Below, in pieces: positions 26,166 to 34,381 of a stretch of 35,291 bases of DNA. The position numbers and the translations under genes are program-made. The notes under the pieces were generated by a model, which did not search any database, was not told where the DNA came from, and saw only the letters and a program-made list of their open reading frames with translations. Origin of the DNA: an uncultured Verrucomicrobia subdivision 3 bacterium (GTDB taxonomy: Bacteria; Verrucomicrobiota; Verrucomicrobiia; Limisphaerales; UBA11358); NCBI GenBank assembly GCA_903827955.1, contig CAIKKJ010000057.1:1-35291 (forward strand), read 5' to 3'. Each line of letters starts with the position of its first letter. Positions within the stretch are counted from its first letter, which is position 1.

Positions 26166-26546
26166 ATGGTCCCGCGTATCTTGATTGTGGATGACGAACT
26201 GGATTTCATCGAACTGGTGAAGTTCCGGCTAGCCGGGCTGCATTGCGAAATTCTGGAGGCGAACGACGGCGTTCACGCCTTGAGCCAGGCGCGCATGGGC
26301 AAGCCGGATTTGATCCTGCTGGATATTTTACTGCCTGACCTCGATGGTCTTTCGGTCTGCGAAATTCTCCGTCGCCAGCCGAACACCAAAAAGATTCCGA
26401 TTATCTTTATGAGCGCGTTATCCGGCGAGGTGACCAAACGCACCGCCGCCATGCACGCCGAAGATTTTTTCACGAAGCCGCTCGACTTGAACCGGCTGGA
26501 AAAACGCATCGCTGATTTGCTCCACATTGTGCCGCTCAAGAATTGA
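26166..26546 (+). CDS. Stand-alone response-regulator receiver (CheY-like) protein
   Basis: 126 residues, one complete receiver domain and no output domain. It has the acidic pair Asp9-Asp10 (ILIVDDELDF), the phosphoacceptor Asp53 (LILLDILLPDLDG), Ser83 in the Thr/Ser switch position (IIFMSALSGE) and Lys104 (FFTKPLD). It should be phosphorylated by a histidine kinase encoded elsewhere and act by protein-protein contact. The neighbouring genes give no hint of the partner. It starts at ATG 26166, and a stable inverted repeat follows 46 bases after the stop. Confidence 0.9.
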   Translation: MVPRILIVDDELDFIELVKFRLAGLHCEILEANDGVHALSQARMGKPDLILLDILLPDLDGLSVCEILRRQPNTKKIPIIFMSALSGEVTKRTAAMHAEDFFTKPLDLNRLEKRIADLLHIVPLKN

Positions 26547-26592
26547 TTTTTGGTTGGAAAAGCTTCGTGCGAAGAACGCGCAGTTGGCAAAG

Positions 26593-26619
26593 GAAGGTAA
26601 AAACAAGTTTTTTACCTTC
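26593..26619. repeat. Inverted repeat GAAGGTAAAAA...TTTTTACCTTC
   Basis: An 11-bp perfect arm pair (26593-26603 with 26609-26619) with a five-base loop lies between the response regulator and acnA. The run of U in the right arm makes it a possible terminator for the first gene, although no extra T-tract follows. An operator upstream of acnA is the alternative. Confidence 0.45.
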
Positions 26620-26672
26620 GGAACCTTCGCGTGACACCTGTTCAGATAATGTTTTTGACCCTCGCCCTTTCC

Positions 26673-26701
26673 TTGACACCGCCGCGTGCAATCTTCATTT
26701 T
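26673..26701 (+). promoter_or_regulatory. Candidate sigma-70-type promoter of acnA
   Basis: A consensus -35 TTGACA (26673-26678) is followed after 17 bases by CATTTT (26696-26701), a poor -10. It lies about 30 bases upstream of the acnA start, so the transcript would have a short leader. Confidence 0.3.
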
Positions 26702-26730
26702 CTGGTGATTGTTTTTGAATTAAAAATCAC

Positions 26731-29436
26731 ATGAGCGCACACAACTTGTTCGGCACTTTGCAAACCTTTCAACTCGGCAACGGAAAACCTGGAAAATTTT
26801 ATTCATTGCCCGCGCTGGAACAAGCCGGCGTCGGCCCCGTCAGCAAGCTGCCGGTTTCCATTCGCCTCGTGCTGGAATCCGTTCTGCGCAATTGCGACGG
26901 CAAGAAAGTTCACGAAGCGAATGTCAATGAACTCGCCAACTGGAAGGCGACCGAGACGCGCACGGCGGAAATCCCGTTCGTCGTCGCCCGCATCGTATTG
27001 CAGGATTTTACCGGCGTGCCGCTGCTCGTGGACTTGGCGGCGATGCGCACCGCCGTCGCCAAGCTCGGCAAGAATCCGAAGATCATCGAGCCGCTCGTGC
27101 CGGTGGATCTCGTCGTGGATCACTCGGTGCAAGTGGATTTCGCCGGCGGCGCGGATTCGATGGCGAAGAATCTGGATTTGGAATTCACCCGCAATCGCGA
27201 GCGTTACCAATTTCTTAAGTGGGGCATGCAGGCGTTCGACACGTTCAAGGTCGTGCCGCCGGGCATCGGCATCGTGCATCAGGTGAATTTGGAATATCTC
27301 GCGAAAGGCGTTTTGAACGCCGGTGACGTTTATTATCCCGATACGCTCGTCGGCACCGATTCTCACACGACCATGATCAACGGTCTCGGCATCGTCGGTT
27401 GGGGCGTCGGCGGCATCGAAGCCGAGGCGGGTATGCTCGGCCAGCCGGTTTATTTTCTCACGCCGGATGTCGTGGGTGTTCACATGACCGGCGCAATTCG
27501 CGAAGGCGTCACCGCCACGGATGTCGCGCTGACCGTCACCCAGATTCTTCGTAAGGCGAAAGTCGTCGGCAAGTTTGTGGAATTCTTCGGTCCCGGTGCC
27601 GCAGCTCTGCCTTTGGTTGATCGCGCGACCATCGCGAATATGGCGCCCGAATACGGTGCCACGATGGGCTTCTTTCCGATTGACGCGGAATGCACGAATT
27701 ATCTTCGCGCCACCGGCCGCAGCGACGAAGCCGTCAAGACCTACGAAAATTATTACAAGGCGCAAGGTCTCTGGGGCATTCCAAAAAAAGGCGAAATTGT
27801 TTATTCGCAGGAAATTGAACTCGACCTCGGCAGCGTGTTGCCCAGTGTCGCCGGTCCGAAGCGCCCGCAAGACCGCATCGAATTGCCGAAGCTAAAAAAC
27901 GAATTCATCACCGCGTTCAGCAAGCCTGTCACCGAAAACGGTTTTGGCATGAAGTCCGAAGACCTCGGCAAAGTGAAAGCCGATGTCGCGCTGACTGGTG
28001 GCAAATCCACCATCGGTCACGGCTCAGTTTTGATCGCGGCCATCACGAGCTGCACGAACACCAGCAATCCGAGCGTGATGCTGGCCGCTGGATTGCTCGC
28101 GAAGAAGGCCGTGGAGCGCGGACTCACCGTCAACGCTTCCGTGAAAGCCTCGCTCGCGCCTGGTTCCCGCGTGGTCACGGATTATCTCAACGCCACCGGC
28201 CTCACGCCGTATCTCGACAAGCTCGGTTTCAATCTGGTCGGCTATGGCTGCACGACCTGCATCGGCAACTCCGGTCCGCTTGCCGCGCCGATTGAAGAAG
28301 CCGTGGTGAAAAATAATTTGGTCGCTGCCGCCGTGTTGTCGGGCAACCGCAACTTCGAAGCGCGCGTGCATCAGAACATCAAGGCGAACTTCCTCATGTC
28401 GCCGCCGCTCGTCGTCGCGTTTGCGCTCGCGGGTCGCGTGGACATTGATCTCGCCAACGACGCGCTTGGCACCGGTAAGGACGGCAAGCCCGTTCATCTC
28501 CGCGACATCTGGCCGAGCTTGAAAGAAGTCCGCGACCTCATGCAGGCCGCCTTGCAACCGGAAATTTTCCGCCAGCTCTACAAAGACTTCGCCGCGCAGA
28601 ATCCGAAGTGGAACGAAATTTCTTCGAGCACCGGAAACGTTTACGAGTGGGATCGCAAGTCCACCTACATTCAGGAGCCGCCGTTTTTCGAGAATTTCTC
28701 GATGACGCCTGGCAGCATTGCTCCGATTACCGGCGCGCGTGCGCTCGGCATTTTTGGCGACAGCGTGACTACCGACCACATTTCACCCGCCGGCGCGTTC
28801 AAGAAATCAACGCCCGCCGGAAAATATCTCATTGAGAACGGCGTCGCGGTCGAAGATTTCAACAGCTACGGCTCGCGCCGCGGCAACGACCGCGTGATGA
28901 CGCGCGGCACGTTTGCCAATGTCCGCATCAAGAACCTCATGGTGCCCGGTGTGGAAGGTGGCGTGACCAAGTTGCAGCCATCCGGCGAACAGGTCAGCAT
29001 TTACGACGCTTCGATGAAATATCAGGCGGAGAAAACGCCGCTCATCATTGTCGCCGGCCAGGAATACGGCACCGGCTCGTCGCGCGACTGGGCCGCGAAA
29101 GGCACGAACCTCCTCGGCGTGAAAGCCGTCGTGGCGCAGAGCTTCGAGCGCATTCACCGCAGCAACCTCGTCGGCATGGGCGTGCTGCCGTTGCAGTTCA
29201 AGGAAGGCACCACCGCACAGACCTTGAAGCTTGATGGCACGGAGACCTACGACATCGTCGGCCTCGACGCGAACATCAAGCCGCAGCAAGACCTCACGCT
29301 CAAGATCACGCGCAAAGATGGCTCCGTGGAAAACGTGAACGTCCGCTGCCGCATTGATACGCCCATCGAAATTGATTACTACCAGCACGGCGGCATTTTG
29401 CCGTATGTGTTGCGCCAGTTGGTCGCGAAGGCGTAA
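26731..29436 (+). CDS. acnA: Aconitate hydratase A
   Basis: 901 residues, the normal size for AcnA/IRP-type aconitase. The three [4Fe-4S] ligands are Cys441 ([10 protein letters not shown]) and Cys507/Cys510 ([12 protein letters not shown]). Other landmarks are [59 protein letters not shown] and [16 protein letters not shown], the last being the swivel-domain arginine/serine loop. The enzyme interconverts citrate and isocitrate in the TCA cycle. It starts at ATG 26731 and stands alone, with a hairpin terminator 38 bases after the stop. Nothing is unusual in the sequence. Confidence 0.97.
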   Translation: MSAHNLFGTLQTFQLGNGKPGKFYSLPALEQAGVGPVSKLPVSIRLVLESVLRNCDGKKVHEANVNELANWKATETRTAEIPFVVARIVLQDFTGVPLLVDLAAMRTAVAKLGKNPKIIEPLVPVDLVVDHSVQVDFAGGADSMAKNLDLEFTRNRERYQFLKWGMQAFDTFKVVPPGIGIVHQVNLEYLAKGVLNAGDVYYPDTLVGTDSHTTMINGLGIVGWGVGGIEAEAGMLGQPVYFLTPDVVGVHMTGAIREGVTATDVALTVTQILRKAKVVGKFVEFFGPGAAALPLVDRATIANMAPEYGATMGFFPIDAECTNYLRATGRSDEAVKTYENYYKAQGLWGIPKKGEIVYSQEIELDLGSVLPSVAGPKRPQDRIELPKLKNEFITAFSKPVTENGFGMKSEDLGKVKADVALTGGKSTIGHGSVLIAAITSCTNTSNPSVMLAAGLLAKKAVERGLTVNASVKASLAPGSRVVTDYLNATGLTPYLDKLGFNLVGYGCTTCIGNSGPLAAPIEEAVVKNNLVAAAVLSGNRNFEARVHQNIKANFLMSPPLVVAFALAGRVDIDLANDALGTGKDGKPVHLRDIWPSLKEVRDLMQAALQPEIFRQLYKDFAAQNPKWNEISSSTGNVYEWDRKSTYIQEPPFFENFSMTPGSIAPITGARALGIFGDSVTTDHISPAGAFKKSTPAGKYLIENGVAVEDFNSYGSRRGNDRVMTRGTFANVRIKNLMVPGVEGGVTKLQPSGEQVSIYDASMKYQAEKTPLIIVAGQEYGTGSSRDWAAKGTNLLGVKAVVAQSFERIHRSNLVGMGVLPLQFKEGTTAQTLKLDGTETYDIVGLDANIKPQQDLTLKITRKDGSVENVNVRCRIDTPIEIDYYQHGGILPYVLRQLVAKA

Positions 29437-29473
29437 GGGTAAAACCTCCAATTAATCACGGATTAAACCGACT

Positions 29474-29520
29474 GCCAGCATCTGCCAACGAACTTGGCGA
29501 TGCTGGCGATGTCTTTTACC
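29474..29520 (+). terminator. Hairpin terminator of acnA
   Basis: GCCAGCATC-T-GCCAA / CGAAC / TTGGC-GATGCTGGC forms a 14-bp stem with one bulged base and is followed by GATGTCTTTTACC. The strong stem just after the stop supports termination, although the T-tract is short. Confidence 0.65.
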
Positions 29521-29717
29521 GTGCTGCCGTTGGCGTTACCTTGGATTGGCGTTCCAAAAAATCTCAACTCGAACGAAGTTGCAACGGGGGTTATTAGGGT
29601 GGGATTTAATCTCATCAAGATTGATGGTATTTAGATGCGACACTCGGCGTAGCCGCTGCGCGTCAACACCGGTCTGAATGATTGCCATCCTTTCAGGGTG
29701 GTGATCTAATATTTGAA

Positions 29718-30152
29718 TTACATCATCGTTCTGTCATACCAGAAATAAATACCTGGCATCCAGTTGGTGTAATAACGGGAATCATCGACCGGCTTAAAGG
29801 TGCGTGGGCCGATGCAAATCCCAAAGAAACCATCGCAGGACATATTGAAAATTTTATACATTCTCCAGCAGACCAGAAAAACGCAGTTTGTTTCCGTCGC
29901 CAAAATACTAGGCTGCAATTGGAACCCCTGTTTTTGCAATAACTTAATATCCGCAGGAATATTTCCAGTCGGTATGGACGTAAGATACGAGTTGGTTTTG
30001 AGCGTCTCAATCGCCCACAGTTGCAAGTTGGTTGGGTTGACAGAGGATTTTACGGCAGATGTCAGTCTCTTCATTTGGGACTCTGGCTTAGGTGTGCAGC
30101 CAGAAGAAAAAAGAGCGAATATTGCTGCCGCAAAAAGCACAGTCACGCGCAT
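29718..30152 (-). CDS. Putative lipoprotein of unknown function
   Basis: 144 residues. The N-terminus MRVTVLFAAAIFALFSSGCTP is a lipoprotein signal with a lipobox (FSSGC, Cys19). The rest has no domain I recognise; it contains four further cysteines (NCVFLVCWR, MSCDGF, GICIG) and an aromatic tail (YYTNWMPGIYFWYDRTMM). It should be anchored in a membrane facing the periplasm. Its ATG lies six bases downstream of the stop codon of the duplicated acs 3' end (30159-30245), so it probably once followed acs directly as the next gene in an operon. Confidence 0.7.
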   Translation of the reverse strand: MRVTVLFAAAIFALFSSGCTPKPESQMKRLTSAVKSSVNPTNLQLWAIETLKTNSYLTSIPTGNIPADIKLLQKQGFQLQPSILATETNCVFLVCWRMYKIFNMSCDGFFGICIGPRTFKPVDDSRYYTNWMPGIYFWYDRTMM

Positions 30153-30158
30153 AATATT

Positions 30159-30245
30159 TTACTGCATCCCCTTCACAAATGCCTCGACGACCTGCGGGTC
30201 GGCGAGCGTGGAGACGTCGCCGATCTGGTCGGTCTGGTTCTCGGC
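30159..30245 (-). pseudogene. Displaced copy of the 3' end of acs (28 codons plus stop)
   Basis: This 87-base segment aligns without gaps to the true acs 3' end (30791-30877) at 78 of 87 positions. Read on the minus strand it encodes [20 protein letters not shown] then EAFVKGMQ and a stop; the intact gene ends EALVKGKQ. Six of the nine differences are silent, so the copies diverged as coding alleles rather than by random decay. The similarity ends abruptly at 30245, next to the toxin gene. The two copies are direct repeats that bracket the toxin-antitoxin pair. Confidence 0.85.
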
Positions 30246-30253
30246 AGTTGATT

Positions 30254-30565
30254 TCATAATTTCAACCAGCCACGCAGGTGCGCATCAAGTATGCTGACAT
30301 CATTCGGTGAAAGTTGTCCGACAATTTTCAGGACAAGGTTTTCTTCGACTGTGGCGAGTTGGGCTTTGACGCCGGAAGGCACGTTCAGCCCCGCCGCCTG
30401 CCAGCCTGCGAGTTTGAAATCTGTATTCGCAAGCACGGAGGCAATGGGAACGAGAAATAAATCAGAACCATACTGGCCAATGACTATCGCCGGACGGACT
30501 TTGCGGGTGGTCAGATCCGTGAACGGAATCGGCAAGAGAACGACGTCATTTCTTGAGCAGTTCAT
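30254..30565 (-). CDS. MazF/PemK-like endoribonuclease toxin
   Basis: 103 residues. The N-terminus NDVVLLPIPFTDLTTRKVRPAIVIG is the classical MazF/PemK beta-barrel opening with the conserved R-P-A-(I/V)-V-I strand. FLVPIASVL and LNVPSGVKAQLATVEENLVLKIVGQLS follow the family order, and the length is typical. MazF-type toxins are sequence-specific mRNA interferases inhibited by a co-encoded antitoxin. The ATG at 30565 lies inside the 3' end of the antitoxin gene (20-base overlap), the usual arrangement for tight co-translation. The module is enclosed by the two acs 3' ends. Confidence 0.85.
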   Translation of the reverse strand: MNCSRNDVVLLPIPFTDLTTRKVRPAIVIGQYGSDLFLVPIASVLANTDFKLAGWQAAGLNVPSGVKAQLATVEENLVLKIVGQLSPNDVSILDAHLRGWLKL

Positions 30566-30749
30566 TGTAGACGTCGTCCGCGTCGTTGTCCCAAGTCTTG
30601 AGCAGTGAGGCTTCGGAGAGTTTCATCCATGCTTCATGTTCGGTGTCGCATTCAATTGTGACGCGGACATGAGCGTTTTCGGGCAACGCGAGCGGTTTGG
30701 ACAAACGCAGTTTGCCCTGCTCGTAGATGGCTTCAACGGTTGTCGTCAT
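30546..30749 (-). CDS. Antitoxin of the MazF-like pair
   Basis: 67 residues. The first half (VEAIYEQGKLRLSKPLALPE) resembles the AF2212/DUF104 antitoxin family, a small swapped-hairpin DNA-binding fold. The C-terminal half, AWMKLSEASLLKTWDNDADD then VYNELLKK, is the toxin-neutralising tail common in antitoxins of PemK/MazF-like toxins. It is the first gene of the pair and overlaps the toxin start by 20 bases. It should bind its own promoter, which must lie in 30750-30790 between it and the acs stop unless it is transcribed from acs. Confidence 0.85.
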   Translation of the reverse strand: MTTTVEAIYEQGKLRLSKPLALPENAHVRVTIECDTEHEAWMKLSEASLLKTWDNDADDVYNELLKK

Positions 30750-30790
30750 GCGGGCAAACTAACGCGGTTTGAAACGGGTGGCAACGGGAA

Positions 30791-32764
30791 TTACTGCTTC
30801 CCCTTCACCAGCGCCTCGACCACTTGCGGGTCGGCAAGAGTGGAGACGTCGCCGATCTGATCGGTCTGGTTCTCGGCGATCTTGCGCAAGATGCGGCGCA
30901 TGATTTTACCAGAGCGCGTCTTCGGCAGGCCGGGTGCGAATTGGATTTTATCCGGCACGGCGATGGCACCGATCTCTTTGCGGACGTGCTGGGCGAGTTC
31001 TTTCTTCAACTCTTCGCTTTCGTGGATGCCGTCTTTCAAGGTCACGAACGCGTAGAGCGCCTGGCCCTTGATGTCGTGCGGCATGGGCGCGACGGCGGCT
31101 TCGGCGACTTTCGGATGACTAACGAGGGCACTTTCGACTTCGGCAGTTCCGATGCGGTGGCCGGAGACATTGACGACGTCGTCCACGCGGCCGAGCAACC
31201 AGTAGTCGCCATCGGCATCAATGCGGCAACCGTCGCCGGTGAAATACATATCCTTGAACGTGGCGAAATAGGTATTGATGAAACGGTCATGATCGCCCCA
31301 CGTCGTGCGCATGATGCCGGGCCACGGTTTCTTGATGCAAAGTTTGCCGCCTTCGTTCGGTTTGCACTCGGTTCCGTCATCGCGGAGCACCACGGGTTCC
31401 ACGCCGAAGAAGGCACGTCCGGCGCTGCCGGGTTTGAGTGTGTGCGCACCGGGCAAAGGCGTGATGAGATGACCACCGGTCTCGGTCTGCCACCACGTGT
31501 CCACGATGGGGCAACGTTCGTGGCCGATGTGTTTGTAATACCACATCCACGCTTCGGGATTGATGGGTTCGCCCACGGAACCAAGCACGCGGAGCGAACT
31601 CATGTCATACTTCGCGGGAAATTCATCACCGAGGCGGATCAGCGCGCGGATGGCGGTGGGCGCGGTGTAGAAGGAATTTACTTTGAACTTCTCGACGATT
31701 TTCCAGAGGCGTCCGGCGTCGGGATAGGTCGGCACGCCTTCGAACATGAGCGTGGTGCCGCCGTTGCAGAGCGGGCCGTAAACGACGTAGCTGTGGCCGG
31801 TCACCCAACCGATATCGGCGGTGCAGAAGTAAACGTCGTTCTCGTGGATATCAAAAACGTAGCGATGCGTGATGGCGCTCCAGAGCAGATAGCCCGCCGT
31901 GCTATGGACGACGCCCTTGGGTTTGCCTGTGGAACCGGAGGTGTAGAGAATGAAGAGATAATCTTCGGCCTTCATCTTTTCCGCCGGGCATTCGGCGGAA
32001 GCCTTCGCCATCAAATCGTGATACCAGACGTCCCGTCCGGCGACGATGTTGCACGGCTCGTCATTGCGTTTCACGACCACGACCTTCTGGATGCTCGGCG
32101 TGTGGGTGAGCGCGTTGTCCGCAAGCTGCTTGAGCGCGAGCGATTTTCCGGCGCGGAGCGAGACGTTCGCGGTGATGAGCAATTTGCATTCGGAATCATT
32201 GATGCGGCCCGCGAGTGAATCAGAGCTGAAGCCACCAAACACGATCGAGTGAATCGCGCCGATGCGCGCGCAGCCGAGCATCGCGACGGCGGCTTCGGGA
32301 ATCATCGGCATGTAAATCGCGACGCGGTCGCCCTTGGTGACGCCGAGCGATTTGAGGACATTGGCGAACTTGCAGACATCCTTGTGAAGTTCGGCGTAAG
32401 AGATGTGCTTTACATCTTCCTCGGGTTCGCCCTGCCAGATGATGGCGGTCTTGTTGCCGATGGTCTTGAGGTGGCGGTCGAGGCAATTAACGGTGACGTT
32501 CAGTTCGCCATCTTCAAACCAAGTGTGCTTGATGGTGCGTTTGTCAGTGCTCCAATCAAACTTGCGCGCGTGCGTCGGTTGTTTAAACCACTCTAACGTC
32601 TGCGCCTGTTCCATCCAAAAATTTTCCGGTTCGTTGACGGAGCGCGCATACATGGCGTCGTATTGCGCGGAATTGATCAGCGCGTGCTGGATGACCTCGG
32701 GCGATGGCGGAAAAGTTTTTCCGGCCTGTTGCAATGACTGGGTGGAGATGGCTTGGTTGCTCAT
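30791..32764 (-). CDS. acs: Acetyl-CoA synthetase (AMP-forming)
   Basis: 657 residues, normal for Acs. It has the P-loop-like [15 protein letters not shown] (A3), [10 protein letters not shown] (A5), [23 protein letters not shown] (A7-A8) and [11 protein letters not shown], where Lys620 is the catalytic lysine that Pat-type enzymes acetylate. It converts acetate, ATP and CoA to acetyl-CoA; here that could serve acetate released from acetylated xylan, although the genes are far apart. It starts at ATG 32764. The last 87 bases, including the stop, exist in a second copy at 30159-30245, so the 3' end seems to have been exchanged or duplicated when the toxin-antitoxin pair arrived. The protein itself is complete. 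Confidence 0.97.
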   Translation of the reverse strand: MSNQAISTQSLQQAGKTFPPSPEVIQHALINSAQYDAMYARSVNEPENFWMEQAQTLEWFKQPTHARKFDWSTDKRTIKHTWFEDGELNVTVNCLDRHLKTIGNKTAIIWQGEPEEDVKHISYAELHKDVCKFANVLKSLGVTKGDRVAIYMPMIPEAAVAMLGCARIGAIHSIVFGGFSSDSLAGRINDSECKLLITANVSLRAGKSLALKQLADNALTHTPSIQKVVVVKRNDEPCNIVAGRDVWYHDLMAKASAECPAEKMKAEDYLFILYTSGSTGKPKGVVHSTAGYLLWSAITHRYVFDIHENDVYFCTADIGWVTGHSYVVYGPLCNGGTTLMFEGVPTYPDAGRLWKIVEKFKVNSFYTAPTAIRALIRLGDEFPAKYDMSSLRVLGSVGEPINPEAWMWYYKHIGHERCPIVDTWWQTETGGHLITPLPGAHTLKPGSAGRAFFGVEPVVLRDDGTECKPNEGGKLCIKKPWPGIMRTTWGDHDRFINTYFATFKDMYFTGDGCRIDADGDYWLLGRVDDVVNVSGHRIGTAEVESALVSHPKVAEAAVAPMPHDIKGQALYAFVTLKDGIHESEELKKELAQHVRKEIGAIAVPDKIQFAPGLPKTRSGKIMRRILRKIAENQTDQIGDVSTLADPQVVEALVKGKQ

Positions 32765-32831
32765 TTGGTTTGGTAAATACGGTGGCAGAATTTCCGAAAA
32801 TAATTCGGCGCTGTCAATCGCGGGAAAATAT

Positions 32832-32957
32832 TCAGCGGGTCAGCTCGGTAAAGTTTTCAGCAGTTGCGGGCCGATCCGCTGGCTTTTCTCCCGCGAAACT
32901 GCGTGGCGAAAGCATTGTCGCGCTTGGCCGAAACCACGTTGCCGCCAGTCACGTGCG
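32832..32957 (-). pseudogene. Frameshifted remnant of a second hisH 3' end
   Basis: On the minus strand the segment reads ...RDNAFATQF, then after a one-base loss EKSQRIGPQLLK, then after a second one-base loss NFTELTR and TGA. This is the HisH C-terminus, which in the intact gene reads RDNVYATQFHPEKSQKVGLQ then LLKNFVDLTS. By hand the core (32851-32923 against 33736-33810) is about 84% identical with two single-base gaps. The residue changes (VY to AF, KV to RI, VD to TE) are those of another HisH allele. No start or N-terminal part remains. It lies 67 bases upstream of the acs start, in the same orientation as hisH. Confidence 0.8.
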
Positions 32958-33039
32958 CCGTGGGTTCGCCTGTCCTACGGCATGATTAAACTTAAAGGTT
33001 TGCCGCCTAAATAAATTCCGGCAACATCCGGCCAGCTTT

Positions 33040-33720
33040 ATGCCCGCGCACAAAATCATCTTCCTGTTCGACGTGGACAATACGCTGCTCGACAACGACC
33101 GCGTCACCGTCGATCTCAAGCGCCATCTCCAGCGCGAAGTCGGCCCCGAACGCGCGCAGCACTACTGGACCATCTTCGAGCAGTTGCGCGGCGAACTTGG
33201 CTACGCCGATTACCTCGGCGCGTTGCAACGCTACCGCATCGAACATCCGCGCGATCCGAAGCTGCTCACCGTCTCAAATTTTCTCATCAACTATCCCTTC
33301 GCCAACCGCCTTTATCCAAACTCGCTCGACGCCATCGAACACGTCAAGCAATGGGGACCCGCCGTCATCCTCTCGGACGGCGATGTCGTCTTCCAGCCGC
33401 GCAAGGTGGAACGTTCCGGCCTGCTCGAGGCCGTGGACGGCAATGCGCTCATCTACGTCCACAAGGAACACGAACTCGACGACGTGGAGCAACGTTTCCC
33501 GGCGGAACATTATGTGATGATGGACGACAAGCTGCGCATCCTGACCGCGATGAAAAAAGTCTGGGGCGACCGCCTGACCACCGTCTTCCCGCGCCAAGGA
33601 CATTACGCACTCGACCCCAAAGCCGTCGCTACCTATCCGCCGGCGGACATCACGCTGGAACGCATCGGTGAACTGGTGAAATACGATTTGCCTGTGTTGC
33701 TTATCAGGGGGAAAAATTAA
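33040..33720 (+). CDS. HAD-superfamily hydrolase
   Basis: 226 residues. Motif I is FLFDVDNTLLDND (nucleophile Asp11, Asp13), motif II is AVILSDGD (Ser112) and motif IV is YVMMDDK (Asp162-Asp163). Phosphatase or phosphoglycolate-type activity is possible; the substrate cannot be told. The insert between motifs I and II is the helical C1 cap type. The gene is the only rightward one in this part of the window and its stop overlaps the hisH stop (33717-33720, TTAA). It lies between the intact hisH 3' end and the hisH remnant at 32832-32957, so it may have come in with that rearrangement. Confidence 0.85.
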   Translation: MPAHKIIFLFDVDNTLLDNDRVTVDLKRHLQREVGPERAQHYWTIFEQLRGELGYADYLGALQRYRIEHPRDPKLLTVSNFLINYPFANRLYPNSLDAIEHVKQWGPAVILSDGDVVFQPRKVERSGLLEAVDGNALIYVHKEHELDDVEQRFPAEHYVMMDDKLRILTAMKKVWGDRLTTVFPRQGHYALDPKAVATYPPADITLERIGELVKYDLPVLLIRGKN

Positions 33721-34334
33721 CTCGTCAGGTCGACGAAGTTCTTCAGCAGTTGCAGGCCGACCTTCTGGCTTTTCTCGGGGTGAAATTGCGTGGCGTAAAC
33801 ATTGTCGCGCCAGACGGACGACGCGAAGTTATCGCCGTAATCCGTGCGCGTGGCGACGATGGACGCATCCACCGGCTGCGGATAAAAGCTGTGCACGAAA
33901 TAGACGTAGCTGCCATTCGCGATGCCACGATAGAGCGGGCATTCCGGCCGCACGATCTCCAATTGGTTCCAGCCGATCTGCGGAATCTTGTGTCCGGGCT
34001 TTTCGGTGAAGCGGACGACACTGCCTTTGAAAACGCCGAGTCCGGCGGCGCAGGAATTGAATTCCTCGCTCCGCTCGAACAACGCCTGATAGCCGACGCA
34101 GATGCCGAGAAACGGTTTGCCGGTCTTGATGAAATCGCGCGAAGCTTCGAGCAGTTCCTGTTTGCGGAGCGCGTTGATGCAATCGTCGAACGCGCCGACA
34201 CCGGGCAGCACGAGCCCGGAGGCGTCGCCGATCTCATCGGGGCGCTGCACGAGGCGCACGTCTGCACCGACCTTGAGCAGCGATTTGTGGACGCTGCGCA
34301 AATTTCCCGAACCGTAATCAAGCAAGGCAATCAT
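33717..34334 (-). CDS. hisH: Imidazole glycerol phosphate synthase, glutamine amidotransferase subunit
   Basis: 205 residues, normal length. The class I amidotransferase triad is complete: Cys79 in FLGICVGYQALF, and His185 and Glu187 in ATQFHPEKSQ. DYGSGNLRSV at the N-terminus and LPGVGAFDDC (oxyanion strand) are typical. With HisF it makes IGP and AICAR in histidine biosynthesis, feeding ammonia from glutamine. HisF and the other his genes are not in the window. The gene is convergent with the HAD gene and shares stop-codon bases with it. Its 3' end has a decayed relative 0.9 kb downstream. Confidence 0.96.
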   Translation of the reverse strand: MIALLDYGSGNLRSVHKSLLKVGADVRLVQRPDEIGDASGLVLPGVGAFDDCINALRKQELLEASRDFIKTGKPFLGICVGYQALFERSEEFNSCAAGLGVFKGSVVRFTEKPGHKIPQIGWNQLEIVRPECPLYRGIANGSYVYFVHSFYPQPVDASIVATRTDYGDNFASSVWRDNVYATQFHPEKSQKVGLQLLKNFVDLTS

Positions 34335-34351
34335 TGCGGAAAGATTTTAAC

Positions 34352-34381
34352 CACAGATGGACATGGATGAACACGGATTTA
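34352..34381. repeat. Degenerate 10-bp tandem repeat
   Basis: Three units in tandem, CACAGATGGA, CATGGATGAA and CACGGATTTA, follow each other with period 10. Related 'cacagatg(g/a)acacggat' strings are common intergenic repeats in Verrucomicrobiota and Planctomycetota. The last unit supplies the stop codon of rlmN (34379-34381). A lone CACGGATTAA occurs at 29457-29466, after acnA. Confidence 0.5.

Noticed and set aside
26803-27870. 355-codon minus-strand frame opposite acnA
   Set aside because: It is the antisense shadow of a highly conserved enzyme in GC-rich DNA, and it has no recognisable domain or signals.
29521-29717. Small gene or dispersed repeat after acnA
   Set aside because: It contains strings such as GCCATCCTTTCAGGGTGG that look like intergenic repeats of related genomes, but I see no second copy here and no coding frame of useful length.
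30824-32218. 464-codon plus-strand frame opposite acs
   Set aside because: It is an antisense shadow; the translation is low-complexity and the opposite strand is a complete acetyl-CoA synthetase.
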